A stretch of DNA of 64,000 bases, from NCBI GenBank assembly GCA_902778325.1, contig CACYWZ010000001.1, forward strand, positions 124,001 to 188,000, in the 5' to 3' direction. Numbering within the stretch: position 1 is the first letter of the stretch; each line of letters starts with the position of its first letter. The translations under genes and the position numbers were made by a program. The notes under the pieces are model-generated. The model saw only the letters and a program-made list of their open reading frames with translations. It did not search any database and had not been told where the DNA came from. The stretch comes from an uncultured Spirochaetaceae bacterium (GTDB taxonomy: Bacteria; Spirochaetota; Spirochaetia; Treponematales; Treponemataceae). Positions 44,002-53,701 of this stretch are shown piece by piece.

Positions 44002-45399
44002 ATGAAAGTTATCGTAGTAGGAAGCGGCGGGCGTGAGCACGCTATCGCATGGAAGCTCTCAGAGAGCAATCAGGTTGAGAAGGTTGTCTGTGTTCCCGGA
44101 AACGGTGGCACAGCCTTGGAAAAAAAATGCGTGAACGTCAATCCCGATTCGTGCACTTATCTTGACGGCGAAAAAGGAGCGGACGCCTTTGTCAAAATCG
44201 CCAAGAAAGAAGGCTGCACTCTTGCGGTGATTGGCCCTGAAGACCCGCTCGCAGAAGGTGTCGCGGACGCATTCTGGGCAGCAGGCATTCCGACAGTCGG
44301 CCCCAAAAAGCAAGGGGCGCAGCTTGAGGCAAGCAAAGACTTGTCGAAAGTGTTCATGAAAAAATACGGAGTTGCTTGCGCGATGAGCGAAACGTTCACC
44401 GACAAGAATGAAGCCCTTTCCTACATCGAGAAAAGAGGCGCTCCGATTGTCGTCAAGGCGGACGGACTCGCGGCAGGGAAAGGCGTTGTCGTTGCAAAGA
44501 CAGTCGAGGAAGCAAAGAAGGCTGTAGAGGAGCTCATGGAAGAAGGCAAAGTCGGAGACGCCGGAAAAAAACTCGTCATCGAAGATTACCTTCGCGGCGT
44601 TGAAATCTCCGTTCTTGCAGCAGTGAGCGTCACAAAAGAGAGCGCCGCAAGCGGAAAGGCCTGCATCATTCCGTTTATCCCAGCCCGCGACCACAAGAGG
44701 CTCAACGACGGAGCGCAAGGCCCGAACACAGGCGGAATGGGCGCAATCGCTCCTGTTCCAGACGTCACGGCGGAGCAGATGGACGCATTCAACAAGACAA
44801 TCCTTGAGCCGACTCTTAAGGGAATGATTGAAGAAGGCTTTGACTATCGCGGATTCATCTTCTTCGGGCTTATGCTCACCGAAAACGGTCCAAAGTGCCT
44901 TGAATACAACGTCCGCCTCGGCGACCCTGAAACACAGGCAGTTTTGCCGATGATGGAAAGCGACTTTGCCTCACTTTGCACATCAATCACAGACGGCACA
45001 CTCAAAGATTTTGCGCTTTCTTGGAAAAAGGGCTACTGCGTCGCTCCTGTCGCAGTTTCGGGCGGCTACCCTGCTTCATACAAAAAGGGAATGCAGATTA
45101 CGCTTGATTACAAAGCAGTCAGAAGTTTCGGCGCAAAAGTGTTCGTTGCAGGCGCTATCATAAACCGCAGAAGCAACTCACGCACCCAAGCCTCAGACAG
45201 CCTTCCGCTTGTCGAAGACGACTCGCCTGAGATGCACATGCTCATCACCAACGGCGGACGCGTTCTTGCCTGCTCTGCATACTCAGACTCGTTCGACGAC
45301 GCGCGCGCAAGGGCTTACGGCGCATTGACGAAAATCTCGTTCAAGGGAATGTATTACCGACACGACATCGGTCTTCCGGGCGCTGCCGAGTCCAACTAA
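44002..45399 (+). CDS. purD: Phosphoribosylamine-glycine ligase
   Basis: A 465-residue ATP-grasp enzyme for the second step of purine synthesis. MKVIVVGSGGREHAIAWKL, GPEDPLAEG, VVKADGLAAGKGVVVAKT, NTGGMGAI and YNVRLGDPETQAVLP are PurD signatures. A short insertion near the C-terminus (RRSNSRTQASDSLPLVEDD) is unusual in length. The start at 44002 matches the family; the longer frame is ignored. Confidence 0.96.
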   Translation: MKVIVVGSGGREHAIAWKLSESNQVEKVVCVPGNGGTALEKKCVNVNPDSCTYLDGEKGADAFVKIAKKEGCTLAVIGPEDPLAEGVADAFWAAGIPTVGPKKQGAQLEASKDLSKVFMKKYGVACAMSETFTDKNEALSYIEKRGAPIVVKADGLAAGKGVVVAKTVEEAKKAVEELMEEGKVGDAGKKLVIEDYLRGVEISVLAAVSVTKESAASGKACIIPFIPARDHKRLNDGAQGPNTGGMGAIAPVPDVTAEQMDAFNKTILEPTLKGMIEEGFDYRGFIFFGLMLTENGPKCLEYNVRLGDPETQAVLPMMESDFASLCTSITDGTLKDFALSWKKGYCVAPVAVSGGYPASYKKGMQITLDYKAVRSFGAKVFVAGAIINRRSNSRTQASDSLPLVEDDSPEMHMLITNGGRVLACSAYSDSFDDARARAYGALTKISFKGMYYRHDIGLPGAAESN

Positions 45400-45411
45400 G
45401 CATTTTGTTTG

Positions 45412-45446
45412 CCCGCACTTGATTTTTTTCAGGTGCGGGATTTTTT
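45412..45446 (+). terminator. Terminator of purD
   Basis: An 11-bp stem (CCCGCACTTGA with TCAGGTGCGGG, one wobble) and T6, 12 nt after the stop. Confidence 0.85.
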
Positions 45447-45517
45447 GTCTTTCCTGAAATGGAGCGTTTTCGGCTTCTTTTTTCAAAAAAATCCTTTTGA
45501 TAATTTGTTGTCGAGCC

Positions 45518-45800
45518 ACTTTCTTAAGAAAGTATTGAAAAAACATTTGTTGTAAGGCATTTTCTTAAAAAGGTATTGAAAAAACATTTATTGCAAAGGC
45601 GTTTTCTTAAGAAAGTATTGAAACAATATTTGTTGTAAGCCGTTTTCTTAAAAAAGTATTGAAAAACTATTTAGTGCAAAGGCGTTTTCTTAAGAAAGTA
45701 TTGAAAAACTATTTAGTGCAAGGCGTTTTCTTAAAAAAGTGTTGAAAAACTATTTAGTGCAAGGGCATTTTCTTAAGAAAGTATTGAAAAACTAAATAGT
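45518..45800. repeat. Palindromic tandem array J, alternating 41/42-bp steps, 7 units
   Basis: TATTG (in AGTATTGAAA) recurs at 45533, 45574, 45616, 45657, 45699, 45740 and 45782. Odd units contain CTTAAGAAAG, part of the perfect palindrome ACTTTCTTAAGAAAGT; even units contain CTTAAAAA(A/G)G. The true unit is therefore an 83-bp dimer. Between convergent purD and the YbjN-like gene. Confidence 0.95.
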
Positions 45801-45858
45801 TTCGACCCATTTTCTTGCAAAAACGCCCTCACAACAAAATGTGAGAAAGCGCTCGTCG

Positions 45859-46260
45859 TTAAATCGCGTCCTCGTCATCGAGCATGGGGCCGAACTGATT
45901 CGCACCGACTATGAACCATTCAAGTGTTTCGAGGAGGTTCGCGGAGTTCAGCCCGCCCTTGTACGTCATGTAGAACTCAAGCCAGAACGAGTCGTCATTG
46001 AAGTACGCCGTCGTGAAAACCTTTTTCTTGTTCCACGTGTTCATCACGCGTGTTGCGCGGTTTTCCGAAATCGAATCGCCTTTCTGCCAGCATGATGCGA
46101 ACCTGATGTATTTGCGCTCGTCGTCGAGGTCTATGATGAAGTGCATTTCATCTTTGTGAATGATGATGAAACCGGCCTCGTCTATCTCGATGTTCTCGTA
46201 ATCGCTTGCGAGAATGTCGCGGACTGCCTCTGCCGAAACGTCGTCTGCTAATAAATCCAT
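45859..46260 (-). CDS. YbjN-domain protein
   Basis: A 133-residue acidic protein of the YbjN (type III secretion chaperone-like fold) family: FIIDLDDERKYIRFASCWQKG and FWLEFYMTYKGGLNSANLLETL fit the pattern. YbjN proteins are linked to stress and motility control but have no defined activity. AAAGGAG lies 7 nt before the ATG. Divergent from glnN. Confidence 0.75.
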   Translation of the reverse strand: MDLLADDVSAEAVRDILASDYENIEIDEAGFIIIHKDEMHFIIDLDDERKYIRFASCWQKGDSISENRATRVMNTWNKKKVFTTAYFNDDSFWLEFYMTYKGGLNSANLLETLEWFIVGANQFGPMLDDEDAI

Positions 46261-46388
46261 AAAAAACTCCTTTGTGCTGATTGGATTTTAAAAATATAAA
46301 CGGAATCTGCTGTTTTGGCAAACTTGCAAGATTTTTTTTTGGCTTGAATGGCAAAAAAAGACGAAAAGAAAAAAGTTTTAAAACTCAC

Positions 46389-46416
46389 TTGACCTTTTTT
46401 TTCAAATCCGTATACT
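46389..46416 (+). promoter_or_regulatory. Promoter of glnN
   Basis: TTGACC (46389-46394), 16-bp spacer, TATACT (46411-46416). The predicted leader of about 120 nt includes a full terminator hairpin before the ATG. Confidence 0.78.
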
Positions 46417-46435
46417 GTGAAACATCTTTTACATC

Positions 46436-46508
46436 AAAGGCGATGTGAATAAATATTTTTCTGAGAAATCTTCGGAATGATAGTTATTCACATCGCCTTT
46501 TTTATTTT
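46436..46508 (+). promoter_or_regulatory. Terminator hairpin in the glnN leader (putative attenuator)
   Basis: AAAGGCGATGTGAATAA pairs with TTATTCACATCGCCTTT (17 bp, perfect), enclosing an inner stem TTCTGA/TCGGAA, and a T7 tract follows. No plus-strand gene lies between it and the glnN promoter, so it must act on the glnN leader or end a separate RNA of about 85 nt. Confidence 0.75.
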
Positions 46509-46545
46509 TGCAAACAGCCTATATGCGCTGCTGCAGGAGGGAAAT

Positions 46546-48636
46546 ATGCCTAACGTACCAGAGCTTTTTGGCAGTATGGTCTTCAACCAGAAAGTGATGA
46601 AAGAACGTCTTCCGAAAGAAACATTCAAAGCACTCAAAAAGACGCTCGATGACGGAGAGCCGCTCAAGCTCGACATTGCCAACCAAGTTGCCCACGCGAT
46701 GAAAGAATGGGCGATTGAAAAAGGTGCAACGCACTTCACGCACTGGTTCCAGCCTTTGACGGGCATCACAGCCGAGAAGCACGACAGTTTTATCACTCCG
46801 CAGGACGACGGCTCTGTGATTATGTCTTTCAGCGGAAAGGAGCTTGTGAAGGGTGAGCCTGATGCTTCAAGTTTCCCGTCAGGCGGTCGCCGCGCAACTT
46901 TCGAGGCTCGCGGATACACTGTTTGGGACCCGACGGCATATCCTTTCGTAAAAGAGCACACTCTTTGTATTCCGACTGCGTTCTGCTCCTACACGGGAGA
47001 GGCGCTCGACAAGAAAACACCGCTCCTTCGCTCAATGGAAGCGCTCAACACGCAGGCGCTTCGCATTTTGAAGCTCTTTGGAAAAACTGATGTCACTCAC
47101 GTTACGACAACGGTGGGGCCTGAGCAAGAATACTTCATTGTTGACCGAAAGCTCTGGGAGCAGAGAAAAGACCTTCGTCTTACAGGTCGCACGCTTTTCG
47201 GTGCAAAGCCTGCAAAGGGTCAGGAGATGGACGACCAGTATTTCGCGGCTCTCAACCCAAGAATTGTTGAATACATGGAAGACCTCAACGACACGCTTTG
47301 GAAGTACGGCATTTTGTCAAAGACTGAGCACAACGAGGTCGCTCCAGCCCAGCACGAGATGGCGCCGATTTTCTCGACGACAAACCTTTCAAGCGACCAA
47401 AACCAGCTCACGATGGAAGTCATGAAAAAGGTTGCCCGCCGCCACGGTCTTGTGTGTCTTTTGCACGAAAAGCCATTCGCAGGCGTGAACGGAAGCGGAA
47501 AGCACAACAACTGGTCAATGAGCACAAACAAGGGCGAGAATCTTCTTGAGCCAGGAAAGACTCCAGAGAGCAACGCGCAGTTCCTTTTGTTCCTGACTGC
47601 AATTATCAAGGCTGTTGACGAGAATCAGGATTTGCTTCGCATCAGTGTTGCAAGCGCAGGAAACGACCATCGTCTTGGAGCGAACGAAGCGCCGCCAGCG
47701 ATTATTTCTATGTATTTGGGTGATGAGCTTTACGCTATTCTTGAGTCAATCAAGGACGGAAAGCCTTATTCAAACAACAAAGACTCAAAGATGACAATCG
47801 GCGTTGATGTTCTTCCTTCAATTCCGAAGGACTCAACAGACCGCAACCGCACATCTCCGTTTGCATTCACTGGAAACAAGTTCGAGTTCCGCTCATGTGG
47901 CTCATCGCTTTCGATTTCAGGTCCGAACACAACGCTCGACGCCATTGTTGCATACACGCTCAAGGGCTTTGCTGACGAGCTCGAAGGTGCTTCTGATTTC
48001 CAGAGCGCTCTTCAGAGCCTCATCAAGAGAGAGATTACAGCGCACTGGAGAATCGTGTTCAACGGAAACGGCTACGATGCAAGTTGGGTTCAGGAAGCAG
48101 AAAAGCGCGGTCTTTTGAACTTGAAGACAACGCCGGACGCTGTTGAGCACTACCTTGACGCAAAGAACATCAAGCTCTTCACCGAGATGGGCGTTTACAC
48201 CAAGACTGAGATGGAAAGCCACTACGAGATTAAGCTTGAAAAGTATGCGCAGGTGCTGAACATCGAAGTTGAGACGATGCTTGAGATGATTAACAAAGAC
48301 ATTTTGCCAGCAGCATTCCGCTATATGCGCAGAGTTTCAAAGACGGTCATCGACCTCAAGAATGTTGTTCCTGGCGCAAAGGCTAGCGCAGAAGTTGCGC
48401 TTCTTACAAAGCTTGATTGTCTTGTTAATGAGCTTGCGACAAAAGCTGAGGAGCTTTCAAAGAAGCACCTTGCGGCAAAGGGCGAGAGCGACGTCATGGC
48501 TGTTGCGCGCGCTTATGTTGACAGCGTAATTCCTGCAATGGCTGTAACAAGGGCAATCGCAGACGAGATTGAGCCTTTGGTGGGCGAGAACTACAAGCCA
48601 TATCCTAGTTACGAGGATTTGCTTTTCAAGGTGTGA
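46546..48636 (+). CDS. glnN: Type III glutamine synthetase
   Basis: A 696-residue GSIII enzyme making glutamine from glutamate and ammonia. THWFQPLTG near residue 60 and [20 protein letters not shown] mark type [34 protein letters not shown] and [16 protein letters not shown] are catalytic and binding segments. AGGAGG lies 6 nt before the ATG; the open frame upstream covers the attenuator and is not real. With the amt-PII gene it forms a nitrogen-assimilation unit. Confidence 0.96.
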   Translation: MPNVPELFGSMVFNQKVMKERLPKETFKALKKTLDDGEPLKLDIANQVAHAMKEWAIEKGATHFTHWFQPLTGITAEKHDSFITPQDDGSVIMSFSGKELVKGEPDASSFPSGGRRATFEARGYTVWDPTAYPFVKEHTLCIPTAFCSYTGEALDKKTPLLRSMEALNTQALRILKLFGKTDVTHVTTTVGPEQEYFIVDRKLWEQRKDLRLTGRTLFGAKPAKGQEMDDQYFAALNPRIVEYMEDLNDTLWKYGILSKTEHNEVAPAQHEMAPIFSTTNLSSDQNQLTMEVMKKVARRHGLVCLLHEKPFAGVNGSGKHNNWSMSTNKGENLLEPGKTPESNAQFLLFLTAIIKAVDENQDLLRISVASAGNDHRLGANEAPPAIISMYLGDELYAILESIKDGKPYSNNKDSKMTIGVDVLPSIPKDSTDRNRTSPFAFTGNKFEFRSCGSSLSISGPNTTLDAIVAYTLKGFADELEGASDFQSALQSLIKREITAHWRIVFNGNGYDASWVQEAEKRGLLNLKTTPDAVEHYLDAKNIKLFTEMGVYTKTEMESHYEIKLEKYAQVLNIEVETMLEMINKDILPAAFRYMRRVSKTVIDLKNVVPGAKASAEVALLTKLDCLVNELATKAEELSKKHLAAKGESDVMAVARAYVDSVIPAMAVTRAIADEIEPLVGENYKPYPSYEDLLFKV

Positions 48637-48713
48637 TGTAATTTGCGGCTTTTCCAAAAAAATGGGAAAGCATTTGATGAGAGACTGATTAAAAGAAAAA
48701 ATTGATTGTACAA

Positions 48714-48776
48714 GGGCGTACATATTTTCAAAGGCAGAAAGAGAGACTGTCTTAAAAATATGTGCGCCCATTTTTT
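48714..48776 (+). promoter_or_regulatory. Terminator-like hairpin upstream of amt
   Basis: A 15-bp stem (GGGCGTACATATTTT with AAAATATGTGCGCCC, one wobble) enclosing a second stem (AAGGCAG/CTGTCTT), then six Ts. It lies 78 nt after glnN and 40 nt before the amt ATG. It could end most glnN transcripts or control amt read-through. Confidence 0.7.
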
Positions 48777-48815
48777 ATTCAAAATAAAAAGCACTTCATA
48801 CAGGAGGAAATGAAA

Positions 48816-50591
48816 ATGGATGAAGCGATTTTGAGTGCCATCAGTGCCGTAAAGGGCGAAATCTGGGGCGTTTGGTTCTTGGCTGGAGCGGCGCTTGTGT
48901 TCTGGATGCAAGCGGGATTCGCAATGGTTGAAGCGGGTTTCACGAGAGCGAAAAACACTGGCAACATCATCATGAAGAACCTTATGGATTTCTGTATCGG
49001 AACAGTAATGTGGTTCTTAATCGGTGCGAGTTTTATGCTCTCATACACCGACCCTGCGACAGGAGAGATGAGTCGCGGTATTTGGTCTTTTATCGGAAAG
49101 CCGAACTTCAATGTATTCTCGTCTTATGCGTCATTTGACTTTTCAAGTTTTGTGTTCAACCTTGTTTTCTGCGCAACGACAGCAACTATCGTTTCTGGCG
49201 CAATGGCAGAGCGCACGAAGTTCTCGACATACTGCCTTTACTCCGCGATTATCTCAGGTCTTATCTACCCGATTGAGGCGCACTGGGTTTGGGGCGGCGG
49301 ATTTTTGACACAGTGGGGATTCCACGATTACGCGGGTTCTGCATGTATTCACATGGTCGGCGGACTTTGCGCGCTCATCGGAGCGGCAATGCTTGGTCCT
49401 CGTCTCGGAAAGTTCACAAAAGACAAGAGCGGAAAAATCGCCCGCGTCAACGCTTTCCCTGGTCACAACCTTACAATCGGCGCGCTTGGTGTATTTATTC
49501 TCTGGCTCGGCTGGTACGGTTTCAACGGTGCTGCAGCGACAGATTTGCCAACTCTTGGCTCAATCTTCTTGACAACAACAGTCGCTCCAGCAGTCGCAAC
49601 AGTCGTTACAATGTGCTTTACTTGGATTAAATACGGGAAGCCTGATGTTTCAATGTGCTTGAACGCTTCTCTTGCAGGTCTTGTCGCAATCACCGCTCCT
49701 TGCGACGTGACGGATTGTGCAGGCGCGGCAATCATCGGCACGGTCAGCGGCTTCCTTGTTGTGTGGGGCGTTTGGTTCTTGGATTACAAACTCCACGTTG
49801 ATGACCCTGTTGGTGCAGTTGCGGTGCACTTGTGCAATGGTGTGTGGGGAACTATTGCAACAGGTCTCTTTGCAACAAGTGCAGCGCCGGGCTTTGCTTC
49901 AGCTGGTATGAGCGAAGGTCTTTTCTATGGCGGAGGCTTTGAGCAGCTGGCAAAGCAGCTCGGCGGTATGGCAATCATCATCGCGTGGACAATTGTAACG
50001 ATATCGATTGTCTTCTTGCTCTTGAAGAAAACAATCGGACTTCGTGTTTCAGCCGAAGAAGAAATCATCGGATTGGACAAACTTGAGCACGGACTTGATA
50101 CAAGTTATGCAGGTTTTGCGATTTCTTACAGCGAAGAAGAAGTCGAAGAAGCAAAAGAGGCAGGCATTTCAATTCCTGTTCAGCAGGCTGTTCCAGTCAC
50201 GGTTGTTTCAAGCGAAAGCGCAAGTGGCGAAAGCAATGCAATTAGCACAGTCGTAATCATTACAAGACAGAACAAGTTCAATGCGCTAAAGACTGCAATG
50301 AACAGTGTCGGAATCACAGGAATGACGGTGAGCAACGTAATGGGCTGCGGAGCGCAAAAAGGCGCAAGCGAGTATTATCGCGGCACACCTGTGGACATCA
50401 AACTTCTTCCGAAGCTCAAAGTTGAAATCACAGTCAGCAAAGTGCCTGTCAGCACTGTTATCAGCGCAGCAAAGAAAGCGCTTTACACAGGACACATCGG
50501 AGACGGAAAGATATTCGTTTACAACGCCGAAAACGTTGTCCGCGTGAGAACTGGCGAAGAAGGATTTGCCGCTTTGCAGTACGAGGAATAG
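48816..50591 (+). CDS. Ammonium transporter fused to a PII (GlnK) domain
   Basis: A 591-residue fusion. Residues 1 to about 420 form an Amt channel of about 11 helices (FWMQAGFAMVEAGFTRAKN, EAHWVWGGGFL). A cytoplasmic linker of about 55 residues leads to a complete PII domain at about 475-591 (STVVIITRQNKFNALKTAM) with T-loop GAQKGASEYYRGTPVDIKLL. PII normally plugs Amt when cellular nitrogen is high, so here the plug is tethered. AGGAGG at 48802 gives good spacing to the ATG at 48816, not to the ATG at 48810. Confidence 0.95.
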   Translation: MDEAILSAISAVKGEIWGVWFLAGAALVFWMQAGFAMVEAGFTRAKNTGNIIMKNLMDFCIGTVMWFLIGASFMLSYTDPATGEMSRGIWSFIGKPNFNVFSSYASFDFSSFVFNLVFCATTATIVSGAMAERTKFSTYCLYSAIISGLIYPIEAHWVWGGGFLTQWGFHDYAGSACIHMVGGLCALIGAAMLGPRLGKFTKDKSGKIARVNAFPGHNLTIGALGVFILWLGWYGFNGAAATDLPTLGSIFLTTTVAPAVATVVTMCFTWIKYGKPDVSMCLNASLAGLVAITAPCDVTDCAGAAIIGTVSGFLVVWGVWFLDYKLHVDDPVGAVAVHLCNGVWGTIATGLFATSAAPGFASAGMSEGLFYGGGFEQLAKQLGGMAIIIAWTIVTISIVFLLLKKTIGLRVSAEEEIIGLDKLEHGLDTSYAGFAISYSEEEVEEAKEAGISIPVQQAVPVTVVSSESASGESNAISTVVIITRQNKFNALKTAMNSVGITGMTVSNVMGCGAQKGASEYYRGTPVDIKLLPKLKVEITVSKVPVSTVISAAKKALYTGHIGDGKIFVYNAENVVRVRTGEEGFAALQYEE

Positions 50592-50593
50592 CA

Positions 50594-50629
50594 AAAAAAA
50601 GACGGGGCTGAAACTCTTCCAGTCCCGTC
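50594..50629 (-). terminator. Terminator of the second chemoreceptor gene
   Basis: A 10-bp stem (GACGGGGCTG with CAGTCCCGTC, one wobble) followed on the minus strand by T8. It lies just after the amt stop on the other strand. Confidence 0.7.
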
Positions 50630-50646
50630 ATAAAACGGAGGTGATT

Positions 50647-50706
50647 ATGAAGAAAGATTTCTGCGTGATTGCAAGAAAAAGCAATTCTTCGTTATCTTTA
50701 TTATAA
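50647..50706 (+). CDS. 19-codon ORF with consensus Shine-Dalgarno sequence after amt
   Basis: ATG to TAA encodes MKKDFCVIARKSNSSLSLL. It is preceded by GGAGGTGAT, which is fully complementary to the end of 16S rRNA, 5 nt before the ATG, the best ribosome-binding site in the window. It lies between amt and the transcript's terminator. Part of the ORF (ATTGC...GCAAT) can fold. It may be a small protein or a coupling or decoy peptide; I do not recognise it. Confidence 0.5.
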   Translation: MKKDFCVIARKSNSSLSLL

Positions 50707-50721
50707 TCAAAACTCCCTCAA

Positions 50722-50755
50722 AAAAAGGACAGATTGAAAAAATCTGCCCTTTTTT
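50722..50755 (+). terminator. Terminator of the amt-PII transcript
   Basis: A 14-bp stem (AAAAAGGACAGATT with AATCTGCCCTTTTT, one wobble) ending in six Ts. Confidence 0.82.
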
Positions 50756-50769
50756 CATTTTGCACCCCT

Positions 50770-50868
50770 ATCAATTTTGGGAAAAGTGAAAAACAAGTGT
50801 TTTTAGCTCTTCCCGTCTTGGGGAAAGTCAAAATCAAACGTTTTTGGCTTTCCCCGTTTTGGGAAAGA
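50770..50868. repeat. Palindromic tandem array K, 41-bp period, 3 units
   Basis: TTGGG(G)AAA recurs at 50777, 50818 and 50859, 41 bp apart. Units form CTTTCCC-CGTTTT-GGGAAAG hairpins. Between the convergent amt and chemoreceptor genes. Confidence 0.85.
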
Positions 50869-50879
50869 GGAAAAATTCA

Positions 50880-52982
50880 TCACACTTTGAAAAGGTCAAT
50901 TTGAGAGCCGATTTTGTCGATTGAATCTTTTACATTATGGCAATAAGCGACAAGCGAAGAACTTGATTGCGTAATCTGCTGTGCACCACCAGACATTTCT
51001 TCCATGCCGCTTTTCATATTTTCCGTAACTTCCTGAAGCGATTGCATTTCAGTGCTGATATTCTCGTTTCGTTTTGACATCTCTTTTGAAGACTTGTGAA
51101 CATCAACGGTACTGTCGTTCATGCTCTTCAAAGCATCGCTGATTTGCTTTGAGCCAGAGTTTTGCTCTTCCATAGCCGCCTTGATTTGCAAAACGAGCTC
51201 GTCTGTTTCCTTGATTTTGCTCGACATCGCGTTGAGAGCCTCGCTGGACTCTGTTGACGCGGCAACGACAGTCGAAATTGACTCGCGGATTTTGTTGAGC
51301 TGCTCTCCGATTGTCGCGGACTGCTCGCTTGAAGTTTCCGACAACTTTCTGATTTCGTCCGCAACGACAGAAAAGCCCTTTCCGGCTTCTCCCGCATGAG
51401 CCGCCTCGATTGCCGCATTCATAGCAAGAAGGTTTGTCTGCTCCGCGATTGACGAAATCGCCATGTTCGCTTCCTGAAGCATTTGGCTTTGCTCTTCAAT
51501 CTTGACGATACGCTCGTTGACCGCCTGCTGCTTTGCAAAACCGCGCTGAGCATTTGCCGCCAAAGACTCAAAACTCACCGCCATCTTATCGACGCTCAAG
51601 TTAACAGAAGAAATATTTCCAATCATTTCCTCAACAGCCGCGCTCGCCTGAGCCACACCTGAGGCTTGAGAGTCAATCATCGAATCAAGGTCGCTGATAT
51701 TACTTGAAATGCCACCTACAGCGCTTGCCGTCCTGTCAACGCTGTAGCCCTGATTTGCAATCTGAGCCGAAACGCCATCGATTGTGATGCTCAAATTGTT
51801 CATTGCGTCAACAGTGTCAGTAGAACTGTGAAGCATATTCTTTCCCGCTTCGTAAAGCTGCGATTTTGAATCTTTGAGAGTCGAAATGATTTCGTGCAGT
51901 TTTTCAAGGAAGAAATTAAAATGAATAATCAAATCACCAATTTCATCGCGGATATAAAGAGAACTTCGCTTCGTCAAATCCGCATCCCCAGTTTCAAGCT
52001 CCTTCAAGAACGAAGTGACATTGTTGATTCGCCACATGAGCCATCTCACAAAGCGATACGCAAGAAGAACGAGAATCAAAACAGTAAGGCTCGTGAGCGG
52101 AATAACAATCTTTATCGTGTCATTCGCAACTTTTTCAATTGCGTTCATCGACTTGAGAGCAACACACATTCCAGAAACGCTCTCTCCTGAGCGCAACGGG
52201 AAATAAACAGCATAGAATCTTTCTTTTCCGATAAACGTGCCGCCCTTGAAAATGCTTCCGCGCTTCAAAACCGTGTTCAAAACGTCAGCGTCAGCAACTT
52301 CAACACCGACGAGATTTTGCATTGTGGAACTTTTTCTCACAGCGCCCTTCGTAATCGTGCACTCAACACCGTAAGAGCCTTTGACCATATTCACAGTGTT
52401 GTATTCGCTGTTCGTGACCATATCGACGCCCATCGTAATCGTTCCGACAACCCTTCCTGAGTACAAAATCGGGTGCGAGGCAAAAAGCGCAAAATCATAA
52501 TCGCCAATCTCGTCGAACGCGGTCGCAACCTTTCCGCCAAGAGCCGAGCTAATCGACGAAATGCCGCTCAAGTCGCGTCCCTCGCTGATATTGACACCCT
52601 TCATAACAACACCCTTGTTGTCAGTGATTGCAAGAAAGCCGATAAAAATATTCTGCTTCGTTTCGTTGAGAATATCCTGCAATTCGCGGGAGTTTTTGAA
52701 GGCAACACTTTCCTGAACTTTCGGGTTCATCGCAATAAGCGCCGTGTAAGCGCTGAGCGAAGTCTGCCAGTCGGTGAAAGTTGAGTTGATGCCAGCCGCC
52801 GTCGTCTCAAGCCCTGCCTCAATGTCTGAAGTCATGCGCTTGTCAAAAATATTGAGAGTCAAAAAAGTTGCGCCAAAAGTCCCCAAAAAGACAATGCCCG
52901 CAATCACTGCGAGCAATTTCGTTGAAATCTGAATATCACGCTTTGCATTTTTGTCGTGCCAGTCCAACTCTTTTCTTGCCAT
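50880..52982 (-). CDS. Methyl-accepting chemotaxis protein
   Basis: A 700-residue chemoreceptor with one helix near 22-45, a periplasmic sensor to about 290 of the Cache type ([29 protein letters not shown]), a second helix near 295-318, HAMP ([19 protein letters not shown]) and a signalling domain with [20 protein letters not shown] at the tip. The signalling half is close to that of the first receptor, the sensor is not. GAGGAG lies 9 nt upstream. Confidence 0.95.
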   Translation of the reverse strand: MARKELDWHDKNAKRDIQISTKLLAVIAGIVFLGTFGATFLTLNIFDKRMTSDIEAGLETTAAGINSTFTDWQTSLSAYTALIAMNPKVQESVAFKNSRELQDILNETKQNIFIGFLAITDNKGVVMKGVNISEGRDLSGISSISSALGGKVATAFDEIGDYDFALFASHPILYSGRVVGTITMGVDMVTNSEYNTVNMVKGSYGVECTITKGAVRKSSTMQNLVGVEVADADVLNTVLKRGSIFKGGTFIGKERFYAVYFPLRSGESVSGMCVALKSMNAIEKVANDTIKIVIPLTSLTVLILVLLAYRFVRWLMWRINNVTSFLKELETGDADLTKRSSLYIRDEIGDLIIHFNFFLEKLHEIISTLKDSKSQLYEAGKNMLHSSTDTVDAMNNLSITIDGVSAQIANQGYSVDRTASAVGGISSNISDLDSMIDSQASGVAQASAAVEEMIGNISSVNLSVDKMAVSFESLAANAQRGFAKQQAVNERIVKIEEQSQMLQEANMAISSIAEQTNLLAMNAAIEAAHAGEAGKGFSVVADEIRKLSETSSEQSATIGEQLNKIRESISTVVAASTESSEALNAMSSKIKETDELVLQIKAAMEEQNSGSKQISDALKSMNDSTVDVHKSSKEMSKRNENISTEMQSLQEVTENMKSGMEEMSGGAQQITQSSSSLVAYCHNVKDSIDKIGSQIDLFKV

Positions 52983-53144
52983 AAAATAAACTCCTCAGAT
53001 TTAAAAATATTCCCGATTTTTGAATAACGGGTTTTCAACAAGAAAATTATAAACCCACATCACAAAAAACACACGCATTATTTTTCCTCACGTCGCCATT
53101 TTCTTGAATTTGCACTATAATTTTCACAATTTTGGAGGAACAAC

Positions 53145-53690
53145 ATGAAATATTTTATCATTTCCGATATTCACGGCTCAAAAGGAGCGGCAGAACTTGC
53201 ATTAAACGCATTTCGCGAGAGCAAAAGCGATTATCTCGTGATTTTAGGCGACATTTTGTATCACGGCCCACGAAATCCGCTCCCGGATGCGCATGACCCC
53301 AAAGGCGTCGTCGAGCTTCTGAACCCGCTTTCACACAAAATCATCGCTTGCCGAGGAAACTGCGATGCAGAAGTCGACCAAATGCTTCTCACCTTCCCAA
53401 TCTTGAGCGATTACGCCCTCATCGCCGATAACGGAACTCGCATTTTTTGCACTCACGGACACATTTACAGCCCCGAAAAGCTTCCAGCGCTAAGCGAAAA
53501 GGATTTGTTCTTGTTCGGACACACCCACGTCCAGACGCTCTATCGCGACAAATCGGGACTCGTCATCTGCAACCCAGGCTCGATTTCGCTTCCAAAAGAA
53601 GACAGCGCGGCAGGCTTTGCGATTTATGAAAACCGCTCCATCGCGACATATTCGCTAAACGGAAAGATGATTTCCCGCATCACGCTCTGA
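53145..53690 (+). CDS. YfcE-like metallophosphodiesterase
   Basis: A 181-residue YfcE/MJ0936-type phosphodiesterase. ISDIHGSKG, LGDILYHGPRNPLP, CRGNCDAEVDQ, THGHIYSPEK and GHTHVQTL are the metal-binding motifs in order, and the length is typical of the family. It cleaves simple phosphodiesters in vitro; the natural substrate is unknown. TATAAT lies about 32 bp and GGAGGA 7 nt upstream of the ATG. Confidence 0.92.
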   Translation: MKYFIISDIHGSKGAAELALNAFRESKSDYLVILGDILYHGPRNPLPDAHDPKGVVELLNPLSHKIIACRGNCDAEVDQMLLTFPILSDYALIADNGTRIFCTHGHIYSPEKLPALSEKDLFLFGHTHVQTLYRDKSGLVICNPGSISLPKEDSAAGFAIYENRSIATYSLNGKMISRITL

Positions 53691-53701
53691 TTTTTCATCG
53701 T

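Noticed and set aside
46477..46545. N-terminal extension of glutamine synthetase
   Set aside because: It begins within the leader hairpin and lacks a ribbon-like or signal function; AGGAGG marks the ATG at 46546.
48637..48670. Hairpin GCTTTTCC/GGGAAAGC right after glnN as its terminator
   Set aside because: No T tract follows; the hairpin at 48714-48776 is the better terminator.
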